This document shows, piece by piece, positions 1 to 7,290 of a stretch of DNA of 19,637 nt (position 1 is its first letter; the number at the start of each line of letters is the position of its first letter). The notes under the pieces are model-generated. The model did no database searches. It was given only the letters and a program-made list of their open reading frames with translations, and had not been told where the DNA came from. A program made the translations under genes and the position numbers. Source of the stretch: an uncultured Prevotellaceae bacterium. GTDB taxonomy: Bacteria; Bacteroidota; Bacteroidia; Bacteroidales; Bacteroidaceae. The stretch is taken from assembly GCA_946539475.1 (NCBI GenBank), contig CAMNHM010000038.1, positions 1 through 19,637 of the forward strand, written 5' to 3'.

Positions 1-2147
1 ACGACGAGGAGGGACAGCAGGTGGAGCTGGAGGGTCTGTTGGGCGAGATGCCCATTCGCACGGAGCACGAAGGGCGCGGGTCTTTCATGGTCGACGTGCC
101 CGAGAAGGGCAGCCTCAGGGCAGACTTCCGCTATGAGGACAAGGACTACCACTTCGACCTGCCGAAGACGGAGGAGCAGGGCTGCGCATTGATGCTGAAC
201 GATGATGACGGTCAGGTGACGGCAGAGCTGACGCTGCGAGGCATTGTCGGCAACGAATATGCCGTGGCCGTCCTCTGCCGCGGCGTGCTGAAGGAGTTCC
301 GCAGGGTGAGGCCCGACGTCGCGGGCCGTTGCACGGTGAACATCGACAAGGCGTTGCTGCCGACGGGCGTCTGCGACCTCATCGTCATCGACGGCGAGGG
401 CCATCCGCTGGCCGACCGTCTGTTCTTCGTCAATAACCACGACTATGCCGCCGAGGGCGGTATCACGGTGAGCGGGCTGAAGAGCGACTACAAGCCGCTG
501 GAGCAGGCCACGATCACGCTGCAGGCTCCCGCCGGAACAAAGCATATCTCGTTGTCGGTGCGCGACGGCGCCACCGACGAGCCTACTTACGACACTGGTA
601 ACATCATGACCGACCTGCTGCTCTCGAGCGAGCTGCAGGGCTTCGTCCCCCACGCCGACTACTACTTCGAGAGCGACGACGCGACTCACCGCCGCCACCT
701 CGACCAGCTGATGATGGTGCAGGGCTGGCGGCGCTACGACTACGAGGAGCTGACGGACACGACACTGCTGCGCTATGAGCCGGAGAAAACGCTCATGGTT
801 GAAGGTGGCGTCTATCCCTACGAGAGCGACGAGGACTTCAGGGACATTACTTCAGGGAACTTGGTGAGTCTGATAGAAGACAGTTTGTTTTTCAAATTGT
901 TGCATCCCACTGAAGACCTGTCAGAGGACAATGTCTTTATTTTCGATCCAATCTTCAGTGACGATTTCGACGATGAAGAGTTCGCTTTCGACGATGAGGA
1001 GCCAGCTTCCTACGATGGCAATCGCTACCTGCGCAAGCGTGGCCGCCTGAAAGAGGAAGTGACGCTGAAATGTGAGCTGGTGCAGGATACTGATGTAGCC
1101 GAGGTGGAGCTGCAGACCCACGACGGTGGCCGTTTCGAGTTCGGTGTGCCAGCCTACTATGGCGATGCCGTCCTCTTTATGATGGCATACAAGGCAGACA
1201 TCAATGATACGAAGCTGAAGAAATACGAAGACAAAGACTGGTCCAACGAGTCGGCTGTAGCCAACTACTATGTCAAGCGTGACCTCTTCTTCCCCATCTT
1301 TCCGAAGAAATATGGCTACTACCAATGCCACCAACCCGAAGACGCCGACAGGTTAGATGATGAGATAGGGCAGGCATTGGCCGATGCCGACCATATTTCG
1401 TCGATGGACCACACGCTAAAGGGAGTCACCGTTAAGGCTCGTCGCCGTCGTTCCCTGCATGCCGTCGACTACTCGAAGCCCGCCTATGTGTTGGACACCC
1501 ACGAGCTCTACAACTTGAGTGTCGACTACGGTATGCTACATGGGTTCTATCAGTTGCGTAGATTCCCTCAGGCCATTGCCCGTCTGCTGCTGGGCACAAT
1601 ATATTCCTATGGTGTTTTCCAAAAGTTCAACGTAGAGGCACAGGTAGACGGATACATCTTCTACCGAGACTACTATTGCGACATCGGTTTGAGCCAACGG
1701 GGAGAAATACAAAAGATCAACCCATATCGCTCAGCGGAGCTCGTCGTCAGCCAACTGATGCTGAAGCGCCAGGACGAGATGCGGGTGTACACCGACCTAG
1801 AGCCTCGCAATCCCGACGTGCCGCGCACTCGCAGCATGTGCCAACCCGACATAAAGCTTGACTTCAGGCTCGTCCCCGATGGGGGCGAACGCCCCACTTA
1901 CCGCGACCGCCGCATCATCCTGCACGGCTTCTACCTGCCCGACCACTTCTACCACCATGACTACAGTCAAAAGCCTAAACCAACCGAGGTGCTGGACTAC
2001 CGCCGTACGCTCTACTGGAATCCTAACGCCAAGCTAGACACCGACGGCCGCTTCACGGCGACCTTCTACAATAACGGCAAGCCAACCCGCATGAAGGTCA
2101 GTGCCGTGGGCCTGACCGGCGGAGGGCAGCCGGTATTCAGCAAATAG
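1..2147 (+). CDS. Large envelope protein, MG2/carboxypeptidase-regulatory and TonB-plug-like domains (5' partial)
   Basis: The reading frame is open to the left edge, with the first full codon at base 3. The GTG at 21 is therefore probably internal and the N-terminus lies outside the window. Counting from that GTG, residues ~110-140 (LLPTGVCDLIVID...PLADRLFFVN) resemble the end of a macroglobulin-like domain seen in large Bacteroidales surface proteins. The segment around residues 213-242, containing LDQLMMVQGWRRYDYEE, is another hallmark of that group. A carboxypeptidase-regulatory-like segment starts near 255 (PEKTLMVEGGV). A TonB-receptor plug-like segment lies around residues 465-600, beginning GVTVKARRRR. 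The C-terminus (residues ~660-708, ending GGGQPVFSK) is typical of these proteins. The role is probably at the outer membrane or periplasm, but the substrate is unknown. Residues ~274-345 form an acidic insertion (DDFDDEEFAFDDEEP) in visibly AT-richer DNA. The family assignment is from recall, not alignment. Confidence 0.85.
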   Translation, partial: DEEGQQVELEGLLGEMPIRTEHEGRGSFMVDVPEKGSLRADFRYEDKDYHFDLPKTEEQGCALMLNDDDGQVTAELTLRGIVGNEYAVAVLCRGVLKEFRRVRPDVAGRCTVNIDKALLPTGVCDLIVIDGEGHPLADRLFFVNNHDYAAEGGITVSGLKSDYKPLEQATITLQAPAGTKHISLSVRDGATDEPTYDTGNIMTDLLLSSELQGFVPHADYYFESDDATHRRHLDQLMMVQGWRRYDYEELTDTTLLRYEPEKTLMVEGGVYPYESDEDFRDITSGNLVSLIEDSLFFKLLHPTEDLSEDNVFIFDPIFSDDFDDEEFAFDDEEPASYDGNRYLRKRGRLKEEVTLKCELVQDTDVAEVELQTHDGGRFEFGVPAYYGDAVLFMMAYKADINDTKLKKYEDKDWSNESAVANYYVKRDLFFPIFPKKYGYYQCHQPEDADRLDDEIGQALADADHISSMDHTLKGVTVKARRRRSLHAVDYSKPAYVLDTHELYNLSVDYGMLHGFYQLRRFPQAIARLLLGTIYSYGVFQKFNVEAQVDGYIFYRDYYCDIGLSQRGEIQKINPYRSAELVVSQLMLKRQDEMRVYTDLEPRNPDVPRTRSMCQPDIKLDFRLVPDGGERPTYRDRRIILHGFYLPDHFYHHDYSQKPKPTEVLDYRRTLYWNPNAKLDTDGRFTATFYNNGKPTRMKVSAVGLTGGGQPVFSK

Positions 2148-2176
2148 TATACTTTCGAATGGTAAATAGCGTGCTA

Positions 2177-2220
2177 GCGAGTGCTAATTACCATATTTGC
2201 GAGCGCTAATTGATATAGTT
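2177..2220. repeat. 22-bp tandem duplication downstream of the first gene
   Basis: Two adjacent 22-bp units (2177-2198 and 2199-2220) begin GCGAGTGCTAATT and GCGAGCGCTAATT, with 12 of the first 13 bases identical. The ends of the units have diverged. The first unit overlaps a weak inverted repeat, ATGGTAA (2159-2165) with TTACCAT (2188-2194), which starts 12 bases after the stop at 2147 and could act as a transcript end. No T-tract follows, so a terminator call is not justified. Confidence 0.5.
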
Positions 2221-2289
2221 TTGGATTGCATGAGAGATGTGCACCGACATGCAGTTCCTGAGTATAGAAGATGCTTGCCGAAACACCCC

Positions 2290-2550
2290 ACCACCCACCT
2301 GAATCGCTCAAAACGCCTGTGCAGAAAGGGCTTTTGAGCAGGTGGGTGTTTGCGCAACACCCACCTAACACCCACCTAACACCCACCAACTGCTACTTGT
2401 CGACCAACAGGCAATCTACTTGGAAAGTCTGAGAGGTTAGAGGTGGGTGTTGGGTGAGTGTCAGGTGGGTGTCAGGTGGGTGTTTGATCAACACCCACCT
2501 AGCGGAAACCCCTTTGTAGAAAGGGGTTTTGAGCGATTTAGGTGGGTGTT
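2290..2550. repeat. 261-bp symmetric palindrome made of an 11-bp motif
   Basis: The motif AGGTGGGTGTT occurs at 2340, 2441, 2463 (last base changed), 2474 and 2540, with a degenerate copy at 2452. Its complement AACACCCACCT occurs at 2356, 2367, 2378 (last base changed) and 2490, with a 10/11 copy at 2290. Tandem copies have an exact 11-bp period. Each half contains a perfect 11-bp stem with a 5-base loop: 2340-2350/2356-2366 (loop TGCGC) and 2474-2484/2490-2500 (loop TGATC). All but one of these copies mirror each other around position 2420 (2290-2300 with 2540-2550, 2340-2350 with 2490-2500, and so on). The exception is 2441-2451, whose mirror is not a copy. Segments 2306-2339 and 2501-2534 match at about 23 of 34 bases in inverted orientation. 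Roughly 2389-2440 is unrelated spacer. The element lies between two convergent genes. It could be a MITE-like element, a REP-type repeat or a bidirectional terminator. The rest of 2148-2562 holds no gene that I can support. Confidence 0.8.
2506..2529. terminator. Perfect 10-bp hairpin, possible bidirectional terminator
   Basis: AAACCCCTTT and AAAGGGGTTT pair perfectly around the loop GTAG. The plus-strand arm ends in only TTTT and the minus strand has no long T-run, so intrinsic termination is possible but weak. The hairpin lies 34 bases past the stop of the minus-strand epimerase and inside the larger palindrome. Confidence 0.4.
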
Positions 2551-2562
2551 GGGATGTTTTCG

Positions 2563-3651
2563 TCAGCCGTAGAACTCCTTGTACCATTCTGCGAAGGCTC
2601 GTAGGCCCTGGCGCAGGGGTGTGCTGGGCTTGAATCCGTAGTCGCGCTCCAGGGCGGTAGTGTCGGCATAGGTTGTCGGCACGTCGCCTGGCTGCATCGG
2701 CACCAGCTGCTTGTGGGCTTCGAAGTCGTAGTCGGCAGGCAGCACCTGTGCACGTATGAGCTCCTGCTGCAGTATGTCGACGAAGTTGAGCAGGTTCTCT
2801 GGCTGGTTGTTGCCAATGTTGTAGACGGCGTATGGCGGCAGTGGCAGCCCGTCGTCGCCGTTCTTTCGCTCGGGAGCTCCCTGCATGATGCGCACGACGC
2901 CCTCGACGATGTCGTCGACAAAGGTGAAGTCGCGCATGCAGTTGCCGTAGTTGAAGATTTGTATGGTCTGGCCTTTCCGCAGCTTGTTGGTGAATCCGAA
3001 GTATGCCATGTCGGGTCGTCCTGCCGGTCCGTAGACGGTGAAGAAGCGGAGTCCTGTCGATGGGATGTTGTATAGCTTCGAATAGGCGTGTGCCATGAGC
3101 TCGTTGCTCTTCTTCGTGGCGGCATATAGGCTGACGGGGTTGTCGACCTTGTCGTCGGTGGAGTATGGCACCTTCTTGTTTGATCCGTAGACGCTCGAGG
3201 AGGATGCGTAGACGAGGTGCTCTACTCCCGTTGCAGGGTCGTCGTAGGAGTGTCGGCATGCCTCGAGTATGTTATAGAATCCGATGAGGTTGCTTTGAAT
3301 GTATGCGTCGGGGTTGGTGATGGAGTAGCGCACTCCTGCCTGTGCTGCCAGGTTGACAACGATGCGTGGCTTCCATTGTTGGAAGATGCTGTCGATGGCA
3401 GTCTTGTCGGCGATGTCGCCTTTGACGAATATCCATGTGTTGCCGTTGCTAGCCAGCCGGGCGTTCTCCTTCTCCAATTGCTGGAGCCGGAAATCTTTCA
3501 GTGCGACGTCGTAGTAGTCGTTCAAGTTGTCGATGCCGATGATGGTGGCACCTTTTGTATCGTTCATCAGTCGCTTCACCAGGTTTGATCCGATGAATCC
3601 AGCTGCTCCTGTGACGAGGATGCTCTTGTTGTCTAAACAGATTTTGTCCAT
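2563..3651 (-). CDS. UDP-glucuronate 4-epimerase-like NAD-dependent epimerase
   Basis: This is a 362-residue short-chain dehydrogenase/reductase-type nucleotide-sugar epimerase. The Rossmann glycine motif is at residues 14-21 (TGAAGFIG), and the catalytic Tyr-x-x-x-Lys pair is Y176/K180 (LYAATKKS), with a Ser-rich strand at ~150-154 (ASSSSVYG). The segment at 45-58 (DYYDVALKDFRLQQ) is characteristic of UDP-glucuronate 4-epimerases, which interconvert UDP-glucuronate and UDP-galacturonate in the cytoplasm. The frame is open further upstream to 3813, but that part overlaps the nucleotidyltransferase. The Met at 3651 directly precedes the Rossmann strand and gives the usual family length. It is the last gene of a four-gene minus-strand operon, 23 bp after the nucleotidyltransferase stop. 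Related 4-epimerases with other UDP-sugars remain possible. Confidence 0.88.
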   Translation of the reverse strand: MDKICLDNKSILVTGAAGFIGSNLVKRLMNDTKGATIIGIDNLNDYYDVALKDFRLQQLEKENARLASNGNTWIFVKGDIADKTAIDSIFQQWKPRIVVNLAAQAGVRYSITNPDAYIQSNLIGFYNILEACRHSYDDPATGVEHLVYASSSSVYGSNKKVPYSTDDKVDNPVSLYAATKKSNELMAHAYSKLYNIPSTGLRFFTVYGPAGRPDMAYFGFTNKLRKGQTIQIFNYGNCMRDFTFVDDIVEGVVRIMQGAPERKNGDDGLPLPPYAVYNIGNNQPENLLNFVDILQQELIRAQVLPADYDFEAHKQLVPMQPGDVPTTYADTTALERDYGFKPSTPLRQGLRAFAEWYKEFYG

Positions 3652-3674
3652 TGTGATTTGGGGGATTAAAGAAG

Positions 3675-4424
3675 TTACTTGTATTTCTCTACCGCTTCGT
3701 AGTAGGTGTCGAGGCTCCCGATGTCGAAGCGCCCTCCGCTCATGGGCCATGCGTGCATCGTAGTGTGGTCGACCATGTAGTGTGCCAGGTTGCCGGGAGC
3801 ATCCTTTCCGCATCCGTTCTCTACGGCGTGGCGTACGAGGTCGAGGTCTTTGCGTAGGTAGATGTAGAAAGGCGGCACTGCCCAGTGGCTCTTAGGCCGC
3901 TGTGGCTTCTCCTCCATGTTGAGCACTCGCTGGCAGTCGTCGAGCACCACGACGCCTGTCCGCTGTAGTTTCTCGATGGATGGCTGCTCGTGGCACATGA
4001 TGCAGCTTGTGGCTTTCTGAAGGGCGAAGTCGACGAACTCCTGGAAGGAGAAAAACAGTAGGTTGTCGGCAGCCACTACGAGCATGTCGTCGTCGATGTC
4101 GAGCTTCTCCATTGCGTAGAGCAGGTCGCAGACGGCACCCAGTCGAGTCTCGTTGGTCTCTGTGCCGTCGTCGACGATGGTGATGGGCTTCTGCCATCGT
4201 TTCTCTGCTCCCTTTGTGTGGGTAGCGGCCCACTCCTGGAAGATGGGTGCGAACTTATGGTTGGTGATGATGATGTGCTCGGTGACCTGTGGTATGCGGT
4301 CGATGTCGTCGAGCATCCTGCCGAGGATGGTGTTCTCTCCGATCTTCAGCAGTGGCTTTGGGAAATTCTTCGTCAGCTCGCCCAGCCGTGTGGCATAGCC
4401 AGCTGCGATAACGATATTCTTCAT
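3675..4424 (-). CDS. Sugar-1-phosphate nucleotidyltransferase
   Basis: The 249-residue protein has the N-terminal nucleotidyltransferase signature AAGYATRLGELTKNFPKPLL (residues 7-26), a variant of the usual GGxGTRLxPLTxxxPKPL loop that binds NTP and pyrophosphate. VVAADNLL around residues 116-123 carries a probable metal-binding Asp (D120). The protein is a single catalytic domain, without the C-terminal beta-helix of GlmU-type or many GDP-mannose enzymes. It would join a nucleotide to a sugar-1-phosphate in the cytoplasm. Sitting between a putative galacturonokinase and a UDP-glucuronate epimerase, a uridylyltransferase acting on uronic acid 1-phosphates is the contextual inference. It is much smaller than plant UDP-sugar pyrophosphorylases, so the substrate is not shown by sequence. 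It lies 28 bp after the lipoprotein gene and 23 bp before the epimerase. Confidence 0.85.
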   Translation of the reverse strand: MKNIVIAAGYATRLGELTKNFPKPLLKIGENTILGRMLDDIDRIPQVTEHIIITNHKFAPIFQEWAATHTKGAEKRWQKPITIVDDGTETNETRLGAVCDLLYAMEKLDIDDDMLVVAADNLLFFSFQEFVDFALQKATSCIMCHEQPSIEKLQRTGVVVLDDCQRVLNMEEKPQRPKSHWAVPPFYIYLRKDLDLVRHAVENGCGKDAPGNLAHYMVDHTTMHAWPMSGGRFDIGSLDTYYEAVEKYK

Positions 4425-4452
4425 GTCGTGTGTTCTCGTTGTATTGATGATG

Positions 4453-5307
4453 TCAGTATGTTGTCTGGATTTCGCCTTCCCACTGGTCGTCGACCGTCAC
4501 CGTAGCGCTGATGTCCTTCGGCTTGGGCTCGTCGCCCACGAAGAAGTCGCCCTTGCACCAGGTCACCTTGTTGATGGTCATCGGTACGTCGATCTCCTTG
4601 CTGTAGAGGGCGTTGCCCTGGCTGTCGAGGGCTGTGGCGGCGATTTTCAGCGTACCGTCGGTGCTATGCAGGAAGGTGTATAGGTCGTATTGCGTGTTTG
4701 TCTGCCCCGCCGTGACGTCGGCCTTCAGCAGCTGGGTGCTGTTGACGCATCCTAGTCCTGTTGCGGCATCGAAGGCTCCGCTGCCGCCGGTATATTGGAA
4801 TTGCATCTGGCTCACCGTCTCCGGGATGGCATCGTTGATGACGAAGCTACAGCGTGCCACGATGCGCTTCAGCGTCAGAGGCAGTGTGAGCGACTCGTTG
4901 CTGACGTCGATGACAGTCGAATACATGAACGTGTCGGTATAGCCGGTGGCATTGGTGAACTGCACCTTCGAGGCGTTGGTCATCGTGGGGTTGCCACTGC
5001 TGCTGTGGCCGACCACCAGTAGTCGGTACTGCCCCTCTTCAAGCTGGAAGGAGGCTGTCCCGAAGTCCTCGTCGCCCGTCTGCTGGTTGATCTGCTTCAC
5101 GCGTGTTCCCTCGCTGTCGTAGATGGCGAAGTTCAGGCGGTTGCACCTGTCGGCAACTGCTGCCCTCGACTCGACGTTGAAGGGAGTCTGCTCGAGCTGC
5201 ATGACCTGCAGGATGAGGTTTCCGCGCTCTGCTGTCTCTTCTACCAATGGCTTCTCGCAGGCTGCCAGCAGCAAGGCTGCAAGCAGCATCATCGCTGTCT
5301 TTTTCAT
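4453..5307 (-). CDS. FimB/Mfa2-like lipoprotein
   Basis: This is a 284-residue putative lipoprotein. Residues 1-17 form a short hydrophobic signal ending in a lipobox (LLLAAC), with C17 as the lipid-modified residue. The body is beta-rich: an early Arg-Ala segment (VESRAAVADRCNRLNFAIYD) around residue 47, a middle strand region (LPLTLKRIVARCSFVIND) around residue 141, and a C-terminus ending DDQWEGEIQTTY. This pattern fits the FimB/Mfa2 fimbrial anchor or fimbrillin-like lipoproteins of Bacteroidales, from recall. Such proteins act at the outer membrane as anchors or minor fimbrial subunits. No fimbrillin gene lies nearby. It sits in an operon with cytosolic sugar-nucleotide enzymes (gaps of 27 and 28 bp), which is unexpected and suggests a role linked to a surface glycan. 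Confidence 0.75.
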   Translation of the reverse strand: MKKTAMMLLAALLLAACEKPLVEETAERGNLILQVMQLEQTPFNVESRAAVADRCNRLNFAIYDSEGTRVKQINQQTGDEDFGTASFQLEEGQYRLLVVGHSSSGNPTMTNASKVQFTNATGYTDTFMYSTVIDVSNESLTLPLTLKRIVARCSFVINDAIPETVSQMQFQYTGGSGAFDAATGLGCVNSTQLLKADVTAGQTNTQYDLYTFLHSTDGTLKIAATALDSQGNALYSKEIDVPMTINKVTWCKGDFFVGDEPKPKDISATVTVDDQWEGEIQTTY

Positions 5308-5334
5308 ATCTCGGAATGATTTTTAGTGATTGAT

Positions 5335-6477
5335 TCAGACGAACCTTGCACCGTCGTCGGGATGCACCCAGAATACCTGGAACGTCTTCTCGTACTCTGG
5401 GAACTGCTCGAGGTATCGCTGCGTCAGCTCTCGTTCGATATCCTCCTTGTAGGCAGGGTCTACCAGTGCTATGCATGCTCCCTTGAATCCTGCTCCCGAG
5501 AAGCGTCCTCCATAGACACCCGGCATGCCCCGCATGATCTCGTAGATGGCGATGAGCTCTGGGCTGCCGCACTCGTAGTTGTGGATTGAGCTCTCGCAGG
5601 AGTCGAAGCTGAGCTTTCCGAATAGCTTCATGTTGCCCGTCTCCCATGCGGTGACTCCCTGGCGTACGCGCCGATACTCCGAGTAGAAATGTTCCGCGCG
5701 TCGGGCGAAGCGAGCCGGCATTGCTATGCGTGTCTTCTCGAACGTAGCCTTCGGTATGTCGCGCAGGAAAGTCTTCTCGAACGTCTTCAGCGGCTGGTCG
5801 GTGTATGCCAGCATGTTCCATGCGGCCGTCTTGCACTCGTAGACGCGCAGGTTGTAGTCGGAGTTCACCAGCGAGCGTGTCAGCCCTGAGAAGAAGATGC
5901 CTATCTCGAATTCCGGCATGTCGGCATTGCGCTTGATGACGCGCCACTCGTTAGAGTCGCAGTCGAGGAACAGCAGCCCGTCCTTCCTGCCCAGGGCGAT
6001 ACATGCCTGGTCGAGTAGTCCGTTGTTCAGCCCGATGTATTCGCGTTCAGCCTCGGAGGCGATCTTCACCACCTCGAAGGGCTGCAGCGTGATGTCGTTG
6101 GCCTTCGCGAAGGCCATCACATAGGCGATGAGCACTGCTGCGCTCGACGACAGTCCGCCTACGGGCAGGCTTCCCTGGATGACGCCGTCGATGCCCCGCT
6201 TCAGCTCGAAGCGCTTTCTGAGTGCGTACTTCGCACCGCGGGCATAGTCGCCCCAGTGGTGCTCCTTCACCTGCGAGGGCTTGTCGATGTCGAAGTCGAC
6301 AGTCCCCTCGAACGTCCTTGACATCAGGTGCACGTGGCTCTCGCTGTTCACGTTGAACCACAGGTCGACACCTTTATCGATTGCAAAACCCGTCACCAGC
6401 CCATGCTGATGGTCGACGTGTGCCCCTAGCGGACAAACCCTGTAGGGCGCAAAGATATGATACTGATAATTCTCCAT
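5335..6477 (-). CDS. GHMP sugar kinase, probably galacturonokinase
   Basis: The 380-residue protein is a GHMP kinase of the galactokinase group. The sugar-binding motif at 10-24 is APYRVCPLGAHVDHQ, where true galactokinases read GRVNLIGEHTDY. R13, H20 and D22 are kept, but the galactose-binding Glu is replaced by A19. The ATP loop is PVGGLSSSAA (105-114), the likely catalytic Asp is D156 (NGLLDQ), and the third GHMP motif is GRFSGAGFKG (324-333). The CPLGAHxDHQ motif and the later GLTRSLVNSDYNLRVYEC and SSIHNYECGSPEL segments match my recollection of plant galacturonokinase. That enzyme makes galacturonate-1-phosphate from galacturonate and ATP. The frame extends to 6759, but the Met at 6477 precedes the first conserved strand and lies downstream of a good promoter. 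It is the first gene of the operon. Plain galactokinase is the main alternative. Confidence 0.85.
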   Translation of the reverse strand: MENYQYHIFAPYRVCPLGAHVDHQHGLVTGFAIDKGVDLWFNVNSESHVHLMSRTFEGTVDFDIDKPSQVKEHHWGDYARGAKYALRKRFELKRGIDGVIQGSLPVGGLSSSAAVLIAYVMAFAKANDITLQPFEVVKIASEAEREYIGLNNGLLDQACIALGRKDGLLFLDCDSNEWRVIKRNADMPEFEIGIFFSGLTRSLVNSDYNLRVYECKTAAWNMLAYTDQPLKTFEKTFLRDIPKATFEKTRIAMPARFARRAEHFYSEYRRVRQGVTAWETGNMKLFGKLSFDSCESSIHNYECGSPELIAIYEIMRGMPGVYGGRFSGAGFKGACIALVDPAYKEDIERELTQRYLEQFPEYEKTFQVFWVHPDDGARFV

Positions 6478-6538
6478 TTCTGGCTTCCTGTTATGTCGGT
6501 TGTTATTCCTCTTGGCGATGGTTTCACCTTTCAACTTG

Positions 6539-6569
6539 CAAATATACGAACATTTCTCGTAAAACACAA
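6539..6569 (-). promoter_or_regulatory. Bacteroidota-type promoter of the uronate/kinase operon
   Basis: On the minus strand, TATATTTG (6546-6539) fits the -7 consensus TAnnTTTG. A TTGTG element (6569-6565) lies 18 bases upstream, near the expected -33 spacing. The start codon at 6477 is about 60 bases downstream. No ribosome-binding site stands out, which is usual in this phylum. Confidence 0.7.
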
Positions 6570-6612
6570 CTTTTACAACATTTATTTTTGAAAAAAAAAA
6601 GTCTTGCCTCCA

Positions 6613-6643
6613 TTTGCATTTCACGAAATAATTGCTAACTTTG
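6613..6643 (+). promoter_or_regulatory. Bacteroidota-type promoter of the helical-repeat gene
   Basis: TTTG (6613-6616) and TAACTTTG (6636-6643) are separated by 19 bases, an excellent match to the -33/-7 arrangement. The start at 6673 is 29 bases beyond. This promoter is back to back with the kinase-operon promoter, so 6478-6672 is a compact divergent control region containing an A10 tract just upstream of both. Confidence 0.75.
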
Positions 6644-6672
6644 CAACCAGTAAACAATAAAACCGCACCATC

Positions 6673-7275
6673 ATGACAGTCAAGGAAGTATTCGAACTGC
6701 GCAAGCAGGGCAAGATTGAGGAGGCCTACGAGGCGATTCGTCCGATGTATGCTGTCCATAAAGGCAAATACACCACGCTCTGCATGTTCTGGACGGCCAG
6801 CGACATCCTGAAGAAACGCATCGCCGAGGGCCGGCTGGACGAGGCTGTGAAGATTTTCAGGGCGCTATTGAGAATATTGCCCAATATCGACGATGCTGAA
6901 GGGAGGGCTCATACCAGTATCTATTACGAGGCGGTGTCGCTGGCTTGCGCGGTGAGGAAAAGCCCTTTGGACGGTGTGACGTTCAGTATGCTCGATTTTG
7001 TCGGACAGCTGAAGGTGGAAGACCTGCGCAGTGACGACTGGAAGCCGCTTGCCACACCTCCTGTCGACGGCAAGCCGACTCCCCCTGTCCCTTCTGTCGC
7101 GCAGCAGATGCTGTCGTACGCTTTCCGTGAGATTGAAGAGTCGCCGACGGTCGACAATGCCCTGAAGGCGATGGCGTTGCTCCAGGAAGCCGTTCGCCGC
7201 CATCCTCGCGACAAGAATATCCGTGACTACATGGCTGTCGTGTATCGCATCATGGGCGAAGGAAAGCAGGCTTAA
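6673..7275 (+). CDS. Helical-repeat (TPR-like) protein of unknown function
   Basis: This is a 200-residue, probably cytoplasmic protein with no signal peptide. Residues 1-77 are predicted to be mainly helical, with TPR-like signatures (EAYEAIRPMYA, EGRLDEAVKIFRALLRILP). A Pro-rich linker follows (~127-140, PPVDGKPTPPVP). A second helical pair lies at ~155-195 (ALKAMALLQEAVRRHP). By my count, residues 1-77 match about 45 of 77 positions, ungapped, with the N-terminus of the converging gene at 7950-7291, so the two share a duplicated module. Here the second domain is helical, while in the neighbour it is a YraN nuclease-like domain. The stop is only 15 bases from the neighbour's stop. The function is not recognisable; a scaffold or partner role is speculation. 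Confidence 0.8.
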   Translation: MTVKEVFELRKQGKIEEAYEAIRPMYAVHKGKYTTLCMFWTASDILKKRIAEGRLDEAVKIFRALLRILPNIDDAEGRAHTSIYYEAVSLACAVRKSPLDGVTFSMLDFVGQLKVEDLRSDDWKPLATPPVDGKPTPPVPSVAQQMLSYAFREIEESPTVDNALKAMALLQEAVRRHPRDKNIRDYMAVVYRIMGEGKQA

Positions 7276-7290
7276 ACCCTGTGAGCCGGA

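Noticed and set aside
2181..2213. CIRCE-like heat-shock operator
   Set aside because: GAGTGCTAA matches one CIRCE arm, but the opposite arm TTAGCACTC is absent at the required spacing and the site lies after a gene end, not before one.
2290..2550. CRISPR array
   Set aside because: Repeats are only 11 bp, occur in both orientations and are contiguous without unique spacers.
2393..3259. 288-residue minus-strand frame extending into the palindrome
   Set aside because: It is an out-of-frame shadow of the epimerase gene, rich in Arg, His and Ala, with no domain.
3652..3813. N-terminal extension of the epimerase to 3813
   Set aside because: It lies mostly inside the nucleotidyltransferase gene; the Rossmann fold begins right after the Met at 3651.
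6478..6759. N-terminal extension of the kinase to 6759
   Set aside because: It crosses both divergent promoters and the start of the neighbouring gene, and its sequence resembles no kinase.
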